A stretch of DNA of 64,000 bases from Symbiodinium natans. Its lineage: Eukaryota > Sar > Dinophyceae > Suessiales > Symbiodiniaceae. Shown here piece by piece: positions 1-12,500 of the stretch. The translations under genes were made by a program, and so were the position numbers. Location: assembly GCA_905221605.1 (NCBI GenBank), contig CAJNDS010002111.1, forward strand, positions 374,565 through 438,564, given 5' to 3'. Position 1 is the stretch's first letter; the number at the start of each line of letters is the position of its first letter. The notes under the pieces are model-generated. The model was not told the origin of the DNA. It was given only the letters and a program-made list of their open reading frames with translations, and did not search any database.

Positions 1-780
1 TCAAGACAAGTATTGCAAATGCTGCTTCTAGATAATTAATCGCATTTACCAGGCAAATATTATCCATGCGAATTGAGCTACCAGAGCACCAAGTAATGGC
101 TGAATAAGGTCTACTACACTTGAGTACAACCAAAAGATGCACTAAACACTAGCGGCTCTACTTACATAATAACGAAACAAATAGTTCTGAAGCACTAGAA
201 AGACCACTTGTATACTATTTCTGAAAAGCACAATTAGCATAAGCACACTTAAAAATGCGTAGTTGTTGCCTCGTGACCGTGAAGGCGAACCAAAAAGCCA
301 AAATACCAAAACCAAAAAACCAAAAATACCAAAACCAAAAAAAACAAAAAAACCAAAACCAAAAAAACCAAAAATACCAAAAAAACCAATTTTCCGGGAC
401 TCTTGGAGAAGCCTCATAGGGATTTCCTGAGAGTCCCGGAAAATTGGTTTTTTTGGTATTTTTGGTTTTTTTGGTTTTGGTTTTTTTGGTTTTTTTGGTT
501 TTGGTTTTTTTGGTTTTTTTGGTTTTGGTTTTTTGGTTTTTTTGGTTTTGGTGTTTTTGGTTTTTTCTACTGTCCCGTGTATGCGATTTTAATTGTATTT
601 TAGTCTACGCCCTAGGAAATACGCTATATTGCACACCGAGTTTGCTTGCAGTGCAGCTGGGTGACTTGAGACAAGGCGAAAAAGGGTAGGTCACTGGGGG
701 GGGGGGTACCATATATATATATATGTATATATATAATATGTTTAGTGTGTATATAGAGGGAGAGTATATCTAGTAAGTAT
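1..780. repeat. Low-complexity foldback (CCAAAA/TTTTGG) and simple repeats
   Basis: Positions about 291-404 are built from CCAAAA-type words and end in a non-repeat stem near 387-404. The reverse complement of that stem follows at about 431-450 and leads into TTTTGG-type words to about 575. The whole stretch can fold into one long hairpin with a loop of roughly 25 bases. A G run followed by a TA microsatellite sits at about 695-735. The short ORFs across this stretch encode only Phe/Gly/Trp-rich low-complexity peptides and are not genes. Confidence 0.8.
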
Positions 781-3286
781 AGTAAAGGGAGTCGGGCTCA
801 TGCAAGGGCGGCTCAGGGTTCATGGGATATAGGGTTCGGCGCCCAGGGACTCAGGAATCCCAAGCCCTAAATCCCAGTCGCAGAAGGTTGAGGGTTAGGG
901 TTTAGGGTTTAGGGTTTAGGGTTTAGGGTTTAGGGTTTAGGGTTTAGGGTTTAGGGCTTCGGGCTCAGGGCTTAGGGCTTAGGGTTTAGGATGCCCGAGG
1001 GCAGCGCCATCGACCATGCTCACGTCAATCCAGTCGCAGCCGTCGTACTCCTCCACGGAAGAAACCCTCGACCCTCCATCCTGAGCTCACTGAAGCCTCG
1101 ACCCTACAACCCTCTGCAGTTCCGGGACCCTGAACCCAAAAGGCGTTCGGGGTGTTAGGGTTAGCGGGCCCGAACCCACAAAACCCTTACGCAAAACATT
1201 CCGCGAAAGAACGCAATCCGGGGCAGCCTGCTTCGCCGGATTGCAGGGCAGCCCTTGTTGCCCGAAGGTGGCCTCCAACAGTCGCAACAACACCGTTTTG
1301 GATCGGGTGTGGGTTTGGGGTTTAGGGTTTAGGGTTTGGGGTTTAGGGTTTAGGGTTCAGGGTTCAGGGTTCAGGGTTCAGGGTTTAGGGTTCAGGGTTC
1401 AGGGTTCATTCAGGGTTCAGGGTTTAGGGTTTAGGGTTTAGGGTTTAGGGTTTAGGGTTTAGGGTTTAGGGTTTAGGGTTTTGGGGCTCCCAGGGTTTTC
1501 TGGTCTTTGGCTTCGTTGGGCCTTCATGAATTGAGGGTTGCGGGGGCCTTGATGGGCTTAGAGGGCCTTGAGGGCCTTTGTGGCCTTAGAGGCTCTAAGG
1601 GCTGGTATGGTCTGATGCTTAGGATGAACGAAGCAGTCATCGTCTGACGGGTTCAGGGTTAGGGTTAGGAGCCATTATGAGTGCGACTGCGTGACGACTG
1701 CGGGGCTCTATAGGGCCCTCTACCTACCGTGCTTGCCGTGAGTTGCGGTGGGTTTGCATCCGGACTACCACGGCTCCCGGTAAGCAGCGCGCTCAAAGCA
1801 ACGCCTGCAAAACGAACGAAACCTGCCATGAGGATCAGCCAGTGCATGGACAGCCTCGAACTTCGTGTCCACAGGTGGAGCACAGCCTCGGATGCCAGAG
1901 AGCATGGAGGCATCTTTCTGTAGGGTTTAGGGTTTAGGGTTTAGGGTTTAGGGTTTAGGGTTTAGGGTTACAGGTGTCATAGAGTACACTTTTTGGATTC
2001 AAGCAGCCATTGATTTGGCAGGGCTGGTGCTACATGCTCCGCTTGCAGATTGGGGTCTCTCAGTGCAAAATCAGCTTCAATGGTCTGCAGAATATGGCAG
2101 CGTATGCCGCTGAGAGATAAACGGTTAGGGCAACCCTGAAACCTCTAACCCCTAAACCCTTGAACCCCTAAAACCCTAAAACCCTACAGCCCGAAAACCC
2201 TAAACCCTTAAACCCTTAAACCCTTGAACCCCTAAACCCTAAAACCCTAAAAACCCCCTAAGACCCCTAAAGCCGCCCCAAACAGAGTGAGCTGTCAGAA
2301 CCTCCGACTTGCAGCCGCGCCACCAAGGGTCTCATCGCAAACCTCGCCTGGCCCTGGCGTAAGCAGGGTCTTCAGCTTAGGGTTTAGGGCTCAGGGTTTA
2401 GGGTTTAGGGTTTCGGGTTTAGGGTTTAGGGTTTAGGGTTTCGGGTTTAGGGTTCAGGGCTTAGGGTTTCTCAATCCCAAACCCCAAAATTCTAGTGAGC
2501 CTCAACCCTCAACCCTGAACCCTAAAACTTGGAGACTGCCCCCCCCAACCGCTAAATGTCAGGGCGTAGGGCGTAAGGACTCGGGCTCGTCATCTGCTAA
2601 GTAGCAAAAGGGGTCCATGACGAAGGGTCCCTCCTTTAAACCCCGCAGAGTTCTGGAACTCCTGGGGCAAGGGTTAGGGTTTAGGGTTTAGGTTTTAGGG
2701 TTTGGGTTTTAGGGTTTAGGGTTTAGGGTTTAGGGTTTAGGGTTTAGGGTTTAGGGTTTAGGGCTTAGGGCTTAGGGCTTAGGGTTTAGGGAGTTGGCGC
2801 TTGGGGTTTGGGGTTGAGGTCAGCGCGGGGGTTGAAAGGCTTAAAGTCAACATTTTAAGGTTTTACGGGTTCAGGACTTGGGGCCCCCAATAGCCGGAGA
2901 CAACGTAAACCCCAAACAGCTTAAAATGGCCTCAAGCCCACAGCCACCCCACACCGGAACACCCTCTCCGTAAACCCTAAACCCTAAACCCTCCGCAACC
3001 TAACCTCCGCTGCCGCCGATCTGGCACTTGTTGCCGGTGCTGTCGCAGCGCATCTTGGGCCAGTAACGAGTTGCCTGGAACAGCTTGGGTTTCGGGTTTA
3101 AGGGTTTAGGGTTTTGGGTTTTGGGGTTTAGGGTTCAGGGTTCAGGGTTTAGGGTTTAGGGTTTGGGGTTTAGGGTCTAGGGTTTTAGATTTATTCCTGG
3201 TTCGGACTGGACCTGTTGTCTCACAGACTGACGGCAGCAAACCCCCTCGTCCCCGGAACCGCCGATAAGCCCCTAATACACCTAGA

Positions 3287-3374
3287 CTCCCCTTAGAACC
3301 TTAATACGAATAATAAGTTTAATATCCGCTTGGCTATGATAACAACAAAAACAACTCATCATTCCCAAGGGGCA
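3287..3374. mobile_element. MITE-like element, copy 1 (about 88 bp)
   Basis: An AT-rich core is bounded by imperfect terminal inverted repeats: it begins CTCCCCTTAGAA and ends ATTCCCAAGGGGCA. A second copy with the same ends and nearly the same length lies at 15181-15267. The cores differ more than the ends, as expected for short non-autonomous DNA elements. No target-site duplication was established. Confidence 0.5.
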
Positions 3375-6300
3375 ATAGACACCCTGATAGCCCAGACAAT
3401 CCCCTACCCTTTTGGGGCTTCGGGCTGAGAGCCTTCAGGTTGTCCGGCGTGGTGAAGGCGTGGGACGCCCCGGCCGCGATCATGAGGTTTTGCGCCTATG
3501 CGAGGGAGACTTCATCGGGCCCAGCGTGGGGATTGAGGTGTTTCAGGGTAACCCTAAACCCTAAACCCTAAACCCTAAACCCAGGGTCTCGCCTCAGTCA
3601 GGGTGTGCTAGGGCTTAGGGCGTGCCCCCATGGCCCATCCGGGTGGCATGTGTGGCTCTGCTGGCAGGGACTTGCAGGGGTTGGGATGACTTCGCAATTT
3701 TCTCCTCGGGCCAGCGGGTCAGCACCCCGGTGTCAGGCTGCAGCGCTTCGGTCAGGGTTGAGCTTAATTCTAGGCCGGCTTGGGGCGCTGGATTTGGGCC
3801 GACTTAGGGTTTGGGGTTTGGGGGTTGGCAATATGGAGTTGTTGGTAGTTGCACGAGGAGGTTCGATCCGCAACTCAGTAGATATGGCTTGTTGCCCTGC
3901 CCATGAACCATCACCCTGAAACTTGCAGGCCATCTGTGCATGAACTAACTACAACCCCAACCCTGAACCCTAAACCCTGAATCCTAAACTCTAAACCCTG
4001 AAACCCCAAACCCGGAAAATCCCGAAAACCCTAGAACCCTAGAACCCCCAAACCCTAAAACCCTAACACCCTGAAACCCTACAACCCTATAACCCTAAAA
4101 CCCTAAAACCCTAAAACTACCCTAGAACTTCCCTAAAACTACCCTAAAACTACCCTTGCCTCTGGGCCAGTGCTGGCACCAGCCATGTGAGCAATCCAAA
4201 TGGGCCTTGGCCACGTCGAGGGATTCAGGCGTTTCTTTTCGGGTGCTGTAGGGTTTACTACAGGACACAGATGGGGCAGCATCCAAGGCTCAACTTTCAA
4301 CAGCCAATCTCCAAGGACACACGCTCCCACACGAGTATCGCAGCTGATTGCAAAGATGAAGAAACAGAACGCACCAGGCCTCCAAACAGAGGCGGGCGCA
4401 CCGGATTCAAGATTCGGCAAGCTTTGACATGCAGGTCCCTTGATGTGAGTTCACAACAGACCGCCAGCAGCTAGAAGCTAGATGCTGTCCATCGAGTGCT
4501 TGGGGCACTTGGGTCAGCCCAAAGATTCGCCCATGAGCTTTTCGTGAAGGGGGAACTTCCTTGTTTCTTTCTCCGGTCTACGGATATCAGCCAGCGGGCT
4601 CTTTGTCGCAGGCATTCTGGATGACCAAGCGGGTCGAGGCATTCGCGGCCGCCGCTGCAGCCTTGCAAAGTCCCCACGGTCTTCAGGGGGTCCGAAGAAC
4701 ATGGAAGCCAAAAACTTGGCCTTCGGGCCATTGGGGATTTAGGGCTTAGGGTATTTTGTTTTGGGCTTTGGGCGGAGCCTTCCCCTTTGTCAGTTACACA
4801 TCACAGCACATCACAGCAAGCGGGAGGGAGAGGGATGGAGAGGACCGCAAGAGCTTGTAAGGCCCAGCAAGAAGGCGAAAGAGAAGAACCGGCATGGAAC
4901 CTCGATCCCCCAGGAAGCCCAGCCCCCAACCTTTGAAACCCAACTCGTGAAGCCCGAAGGTCCCGCAAGAGCACCCCCAAAAAAAATCCCAAAAACACCC
5001 CGGGTGGCCGGAGCAAGGAGCAGCGCTTTCAGAAGCTTCGCCATGGCAGAAGTGCTCTTCAAGGGGTCACCAGGAAGGTCGGGAGCTCGGAGGTCTTCCT
5101 TTTGGGGGGTTCTGAAACGCGTGCCCTCGCCCAGAAGCCGGTCTGGGGCTTAAGCCTCAAAATGCACCGCGGCAGCTAACTGCTTTTCGAGGGCAGGCCG
5201 GGGAATCCCAAGAGTCCAAAGATGATTTTATGATGGAGTTGCTCCCATGGTTTCCATTTGCTCGGGGGCGCATGTGGGTCGGAAGCAGCGTGGCATTCGT
5301 GCTTGAAGACCCCAAAAACCCAAAACCCTGGACCCTTTTGAGGCTCGGCACAGCTTTGAACTGAAGGTTCATGGTGCCTAGTGATCCCTTCCTCTTATTT
5401 CTAGACTCCCGTGACTATGAAACAGCTTCTGCACCCGACCCAACACATCGCACCAGGCTTGTTTTTTCCTTAACATGGGCCTTGGCGCAGCCATGGCAGC
5501 AGAAGCCCCTACACCCGACACCCTTAAACCCCCAAGAAACACCACGAATCGAGCTCCAGTACCTGAACTTCTAGCCCGCTTTGTCCAACTTAAGAGGTGA
5601 GGAGACGGCGCAGAAGGGTTTAGGGCATCGAGGTTTCTGGCTTCGGGGGTTCGTGCGATTCGTCGGGTTAGGGGTTTTGGGGTTAGGGTCTAGGGTTCAG
5701 AGAAGTGATCCGAAAGTATGCATAGGAGAGCGTTTGAATTGCTGGGCCGGCCTCGCAATAACACTCAGTAGCCCCAATGAATATGAAAGCCTAAAACCAC
5801 TCCCATTCGCCTCGTAAGCCCGATACAATGAGCTCCGATGCTCTGGTCTGCGCGGCAGCTGTGAAACGCATGCGCGTGAAGGCTCACCTGCAGCACTTGT
5901 GGGGGGGGGGGAACTTAGGGTTTTGGGTCTAGGGGCCTGAAACCCTTAAACCCATAAAGCCTCGAACCATCCTTCAACCCTGACCCTATCATCATCCCTG
6001 AGACCTGTTAGGTTTAAGGGGGAAGATCCCAACTTAAACCCTAAACCCTAAACCCTAAACCCTGAACCCTAAACCCCTAAAGCCTAAACCCGAAACCCTA
6101 AACCCTAAACCCTAAACCATAAACCCTAAACCCTAAACCAAAACCCTTTAAGCCAAGCCAACAAAACACGGCCGCAGGCGCCTCCGTGGCGGCCAGCCCC
6201 AGGGAGCCGGCGCGCCCCAGGGATCCTTGAAAATCCATATTGGGGCTTTAGGGTTTGGGGTTTAGGGTTTAGAGTTTAGGGTTTAGGGTTTAGGGTTTAG

Positions 6301-9300
6301 GGGCGTGGGGCTTTGGGCTTTGGGGTTTAGGGTATAGGGTTTAGGGGCGTGGGGTTCAGGGTTTAGGGGTTGGGATTTGGGGTTTAGGGTTTAGGGTTTA
6401 GGTAGTAGGGTTTGGGCGAAATGGGTCCTGGGCTAGAGGGAACCTGGAAACCCAAACCCTAAACCCGAAACCTGACGTCCGGCGCGCCTGCGGCGCGCTC
6501 GCTGCCGGAGGAACCCAAGCCTCCGCAGAAGGCTTGGGGGCTTGTGAGGTTTAGGGTTTAGGGTTTAGGGTTTAAGGTTTAGGGTTTAGGGTTTAGGGTT
6601 AAGGGTTTAGGGTTAAGAGCTGAGGGTTTTGAAGTTCGATCTTCAGCTGTCAATAAACCTGACAAGAGCGACTGCGAGGTTGGAGTTTGGGGCTTCGGGG
6701 GGTGCTTCTGCCCTGAACCTCCCCCAAACTGGAAGGACATCCTAAATCCTGAACCCCTCACAAACCCCTCCACCCTAAACCCTCAACCCTATAAACCCTC
6801 AACCCTACAAACCCTCAACCCTCAACCCTAGACCCTCACTTAAGAACCCCCCCCCACTGAAAGAACAACATCCTAAATCCTAAACCCCTCCCAAAGCCCT
6901 CCACCCTAAACCCTCAACCCTTAACCCTCAACCCGATAAACCCTCAACCCTCAACCCTAAACCCCAGCGTCGAGCTCCCCGCATCACTGGAGGAAGGCTG
7001 GGGCGCGGCGGGCGCCTGAGCGGGTAGGGTTTAGGGCTTGGTGTCTGCAGAGCCCAAAACTTCCCATGATTCCGGGATTTGGGGGTTCTTCGGGTCTCGG
7101 ATTTGGGGACTGGGGATTTTGGGGCTTCGGGAGTTGGGGATGGGGGCTTGAGGTAGGGTTCAGGGTATGGCCAGCGTAGGGTTTTTTGGAGCTTCAGGAT
7201 CCTTAGCTTCAGGATGTTGACCTTCACGAGGGATGAAGGGCCTCCCCCAAAACCCCCCAAGAACATCCAGAAAACCCAAAACCCGAAACCCTGAGCCCTA
7301 AACCCGAAACCCTAAACCCGAAACCCTAAACCCTAAACCGTCAAGAAAAGGCTCCACCCCCCTCTTCTCCCAAGCCTCGGAGGGGGGCACCCATGGAGCA
7401 TCCTCGCCCCGTGCGCCGCCCGAACCTCCGTGTTCAGGGTCAGGGTGCACCCCAGAAAAGATCCTTCTTCTTCCCCTTTTTGGGGTTTAGGGTTTAGGGT
7501 TTAGGGTTTAGGGTTTAGGGTTTAGGGTTTAGGGTTTAGGGTTTAGGGTTTAGGGTTTAGGGTTTAGGGTGGGTTTAAGGTTTAGGGCGCAGGGCTTGGG
7601 GCTCGGGGCTGAGCGGTTAGGGGTTCCGCAAGTCAGGGCACCCCTTTTGGGCGCCACGTAGCGTCCGAAGTTCAAGGCCTCTTGGGCTTGTCATTGAGGA
7701 AACCGCAACCCTGAACCTTCACCCCGAAGCAAACAGGCCCAAACCCTCAGAGCGGAGAATCCTAAGGTCCTAAAGCACTGAACTCCAGATGGCTGTCAGC
7801 CCCCGTCCCCTGTTCAACACGAGATAGCCATCAACTCGACACGTCCGGATCGCTACCCAGAAAACCCTAGCGGGGGCCTCCGCCCTGGTAGGCCACCAAC
7901 TCATCCTTGGCCCGGCCTAGAGGACAAGGGAGGCGTCAAGGATGGTGTCTTGAAAGGGTTCTGGGGCTTAGGCTTAGGCTTCGGCTTAGGCTTAGGCTGA
8001 GGCTTGAGGCTTCGGCTTAGGCTTATAGCTTAGGCTTAGGCCAAGTTCCCGAACACCACCTCAACAAGGTCTTGCGGCCGGTCTTGGTTAGCGGGCTTTC
8101 TATTCAGAACCAAACGTTGAAGCCTCAAACCGGAGACCGTGTGCTTCTGGAAGCGTGCTGAAGTCCAGTGACACAGCAGCTGGACACCCTCTGCTGAAGG
8201 TGTGAAAATCCCGAACGCGCCCCCAAAGCTACAAACCCCGAACCCGAGCGTAAAAAGGCTTGCTTCGTCTAGGGTTTAGGGTTTAGCGCCGAGGGTTTTT
8301 GGTAAGGTTCGGGATAGAGAGGGGTTTAGGATTCAGAAAGCTCGGGGTTTAGGGCAGCGAGACACAACTGAGCCAAGTGCGCCAGGCCGTGGTGGGGTTG
8401 TTGGGAAACTCGTGGTTGTATCTGCAGCGGTTGAGGGTTTAGGGTTGAGGGTTTAGGGTTTAGGTTTTGGGTTTAGGGTCTAGGGTGTAGGGTTTAGTGT
8501 TTCTGCCGTCGAAAATTTCACATACGAGCTTCGGGGGGCGGTGCCAGGACGCTTCTTCTGAACCCGAAGCCCTGGACTACCAGCCTTTTGAAGTGGGTTA
8601 GGGTTTAGGGTTTAGGGGTTTGGGGTTTGGGGGTTTCGGGTTTAGGGTTTAGGGTTTCGGGTTTAGGGTGAGGGGTTTAGGGTTTAGGGATGTTTAGGGT
8701 TTAGGGTCTAGGGCTTAGGGAGTTCCTTGGGCCTTGGGTTTGCTGGCCTATGGCACTGCCATAGCCCTCAAGCCGAAGATGAAGACTTGAAACCCGAGGC
8801 AGAGACCTTGAAACCCCCAAACCGCTCTAAGGCTCGAGAGGGCTGCCGAAACCCTAAACTCCTTGCCGCCAGAAAGGGAGGGGGCCAAACTGGAAGCTTG
8901 CAAAAAGCAACTCCTTGAAGGGAACGCGGGGCGCAAACCGACGAGCAGACACTCAGGCCCTCGACCCTTAGACCCCAAAACCCTAAATCCTAAACCCCGA
9001 GACCCAAAATCCGAAACCCAGAGTGCCTGAGTGCTTGCGCAGCTACAGACCCCGACCCGCATTCTCAGAGCCCTTCGTAGACTGTGGCCGGCTTCCCCCA
9101 ACAGCCAATTTCTGGACTTCGAACCCTAGAAGCCCCCCCCCCAAATGTTGTTGATGAAGGGTTACATCAAATTTATGAGAACCTCTTTCTGGATGGTGTT
9201 TCTATTTAGAAAAGCAAAGAGAACTCAAAAAACTCAACTCCAAATGTCTTGAGGTCTCGGAGCACGCCTGGGCTTGGAGGGCTTCATCTGGCTTAGAGGC

Positions 9301-9394
9301 ATTGTGGAGGGCTTGCAAAGTTCAAAGGGGGTGGCCTTGCTTCTAGGATATAGGGTTCACGCGGCGTAATTTCAAGGCTTTAGATCTCAGGCTT

Positions 9395-9400
9395 GCCTTG

Positions 9401-9485
<85 letters not shown>

Positions 9486-9550
9486 ATATATATATATATA
9501 TGTATATGTGTATACATATATACATATACACACACCTATATATGTATATG
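9395..9550. repeat. (CT)n then (TA)n / (TATG)n microsatellite
   Basis: A long CT tract from about 9401 to 9484 passes directly into a TA and TATATG tract to about 9550. It lies just downstream, in gene orientation, of the last METTL3-like exon found (9577-9624). ORFs reading through it on the minus strand are RE- or YI-repeat artefacts fused to that exon. Confidence 0.9.
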
Positions 9551-9576
9551 GATATGCTAACATAGAACTTGATGGC

Positions 9577-12500
9577 CTCTTCACGATCTCCTCGTCGACC
9601 AGGCGCACCCCGTCGAGCTGATTCCTTGGGTGGGGGGGGGGGGGGGGCTCTCCAACTTGGCGGTACCTCCAACGCCTGAGTTCCCCAAACTCCCCGACAG
9701 AAGCCCACACCAACAGCGAGGCGGGGCTTGGTTCAGGGTTTAGGGTTGGGGTTTAGGCGTAGAGTTTGCTGAGGAGGGTCTGGGGTTGTGGGTGAACCCT
9801 CGCCCTCGGCATTTAACAAGTGTACTTTGATGGTATTAGTCACGTGGATGCACAATGCTTTTGACAGTACTTGCATATGTTTCAGAAAATGTTGGCAAAT
9901 CATGTCAGACAGCTTTGAATACCATTTGTTAAAAAAAGAGAGAGAACGAACGCGATAGACGTTGATGATGTGTTCTTGAAACTCTGTGTAAGCTAGTGCT
10001 AAATCAACACGGACTTATCGGATGCCCAGCTTCCCACAGATGATCCAGTTGTCGTGGACGTTGTGGGGCCGGCCTGCGCGACCATCGGAGTGAGGTGGAG
10101 ATTTGGGGCCCGAGCCCGAAATCCAATCCGAAAGCCCAACCCTGGAATCACAAAGGCAGCATACGGTTTGGGGCGTAGGGCTGAGGGATTTAAACCTTTC
10201 CGAAGTCCCAGATCTGAAGCTGTCAGAACTCACCCTGCAACACAACCTCCCCCGTTGCCACTGCCAGCATCATTCCAAAGCCCCCAAGGCCCAAAAGGGG
10301 TCGAGCCCCCTAAACCCAAAACCCCTATAGGGCAAGCCCAAGAGTCTGAGGGGCTCAAGAGCCCAAAGCCCAACACAGTCCGATCTTCACGAGCTGATGC
10401 CGCCGGACTTTGCCCAGTCTTCCACATGATCGCAGGTGCCAACGCAGTGTGATCTCTCGGCGACCCAGGCTTTCAGTTGGCCAGGCCTTCCACCCCCTCC
10501 CCCTGGAACCGTGAATCGAGATTCCCTAAACCCTAAACCCTCAACCCCCTCTTGGGGTGAACTAGGCTTGTGGGAGGTCCGATCCCTAAGAAAGGGGAAT
10601 ACGCATGATTCAGGGCACTACTGGGCATCCTAGAAACACCCCGAATTCCATGCCAGGCAAGATTGGGCCCCCCGCCGAAGAGTTCCAGCTTCTGGCAGTT
10701 CGGAAACATCCGCTCCTCCAAAGTCTTGGGTTTAGGGTTTGGGGGTTCAGGGAGGAGGGGTTTGCAGTCTTGGTTGTAAGGCCTGGGCATTAAAGCAAAG
10801 GTGTTGCATGATGTTGCAGGATCCGTATCTGTCCCTGCACCCCCAAACTGCCCACCCCTGAGACACAACCTCACGAGTCTCGATACGAACTTTTCCAGGG
10901 CGCAGGCGATGAGATTGTAGATCTCATCCGGCTTGCGCGAGGTCTCGCGCACTTCGCTAACCTGGGTATCTGCAGCACCCTGGAAGGGTGCAGCGCTTCG
11001 CTGCATTGGGGGAAGGCTTCGGTTTGAGGGGCACTCTTCAAGATAGGTGGGTATCCTCACTCCAAACTCTTCTGAGCTTGTGGGCCGGAAAATTGTGGCA
11101 TGGCTACTTGGGCAGTCGCTACTTTCAATCTTATACATAAATATGTGTATGTGTGTCGGGATTGCAATGGAAGGAGAAAAAAAGGGGGGTAACTTAGGTG
11201 TCGCATAAACAGCTCCTGAGGGCCACACGATGACATCGCAATCCAAGTTCCTGTGGACGATTTGGCCACTGGTGTCCGAAACCATTAAGGCATTGGCGTT
11301 CAGGGAGTTTAGGGTTGAGGGTTGTGGCCTTTATGGTTCAGGGGTTTTGGGACGGCTGGAAGTCCAAACTCCTAAATGGGACGGTGACAACAAGGGTTTG
11401 GTGATGCCAAGGTAATACCCAACACGGCGCTGCCCCTTTAGAGTTTTCGGTTTAGAGTTTAGAGTTTCGGAACCCGCAACTTAGTCCCTGACATTCCCTG
11501 ACCGCTAGGTTCTTGTCCCAGTCTCGCCGAAGGATTCGGTCGACTGCAAGAATTTGGTGCCGCCCACGTGCCACAAACCCTCAAGCCATACCAAACCCCC
11601 GTGAGCTTCGAAAACACGTACACCACACTAAACCCTACCTCCCCCGACCCAAACCCTCCTGAAACCCCATGGATAATCCCCTCCCCCTAAGATGAAACCC
11701 CCCCTACCCCCTAACATTAAATACCCTCCATTATAGCTATATTATACGATCTTGAGGGTTTTTACCCTAACCCTAAACCCTAAACCCTAAACCAGAAACC
11801 CTAAACCCTAAACCCTAAACCCTAAACCCTAAACCCTAACCCTAATATTAGGGGGTAGGGGGGGGGGGGTGTTTAATATTGGGGGGAGGGGATTACACCG
11901 TAGCACTGAATCATAGGAGGCCTGTTGAGCTTCGGGTTGCCCTTGATGCCGACCAAGCCTCCAGCTTGAGGTGGGCTTAGGGTTTAAGGTTTAGGGTTTA
12001 GGGTTTAGGGTTTAGGGTTTAGGGTTTAGGGTTTAGGGTTTGGGGTTTAGGGTTTAGGGTTTAGAGCATGCCGACCGAAATACTGCACCTCGGTAGGCCC
12101 TCTGCTTGGCAGAATGTTCGGAGGACATTGCCCGTAGCCTAGATGACTGCTTCGGGCGCCTTGGTTATTTGGGATGTACGAAAACTAGGGGACCCCCAAA
12201 ATAGACCCCCATGTAGTAGGATCCCCTTGAAACAAGGACCCCAATAGGGTGCCCTAATTGCGGAATCGGCTTCAGTTTGGGTATACGAATGCACCGTGCG
12301 ACATGGAGCCACATCAGGGAAACATGAAGGAGAGTTTTACTCTACTTCTGCTTGCTCTCCGAAACTGGGCCGGGGTCTAAACCCTCAACCCTAAACCCTA
12401 CAAGAGCTTTTCAGCTTGCGAAACTCCGGGGTCCGAGCAGTGCTCCTTGGAGTGGTTTATCCTTAGGGGCACATGCAGAGCTGCGACGGGCTTGTGTATG

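Larger units (their letters stand above)
780..9576. repeat. TTTAGGG-rich mosaic, no gene assigned
   Basis: This stretch alternates degenerate TTTAGGG or CCCTAAA arrays with GC-rich islands of 100-400 bases. Clear arrays lie at about 891-990, 1311-1486, 1921-1970, 2377-2468, 2669-2800, 6033-6145 (CCCTAAA), 6245-6410, 6548-6615 and 7480-7590. Variant words (TTCAGGG, TTGAGGG, TTTGGGG) are frequent. Some islands have exon-like open stretches next to AG|G, for example around 4614-4670, 5030-5070 and 5220-5310, but I recognise none. The 3' end of the METTL3-like gene should lie in or near the right part of this stretch and was not found. Confidence 0.7.

Noticed and set aside
142-689. Three overlapping Phe/Gly/Trp-rich ORFs resembling membrane proteins
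   Set aside because: They are translations of the CCAAAA/TTTTGG foldback.
3850-3885. tRNA-like GGTTCGATCC T-loop
   Set aside because: The flanking bases do not form a T-arm or acceptor stem, and no D or anticodon arm is found.
10533-11285. A 250-residue minus-strand ORF
   Set aside because: It reads through three METTL3-like exons (11229-11250, 10908-10961, 10676-10715) and their introns, and only parts are in the true frame; the ORF as a whole is not a protein.
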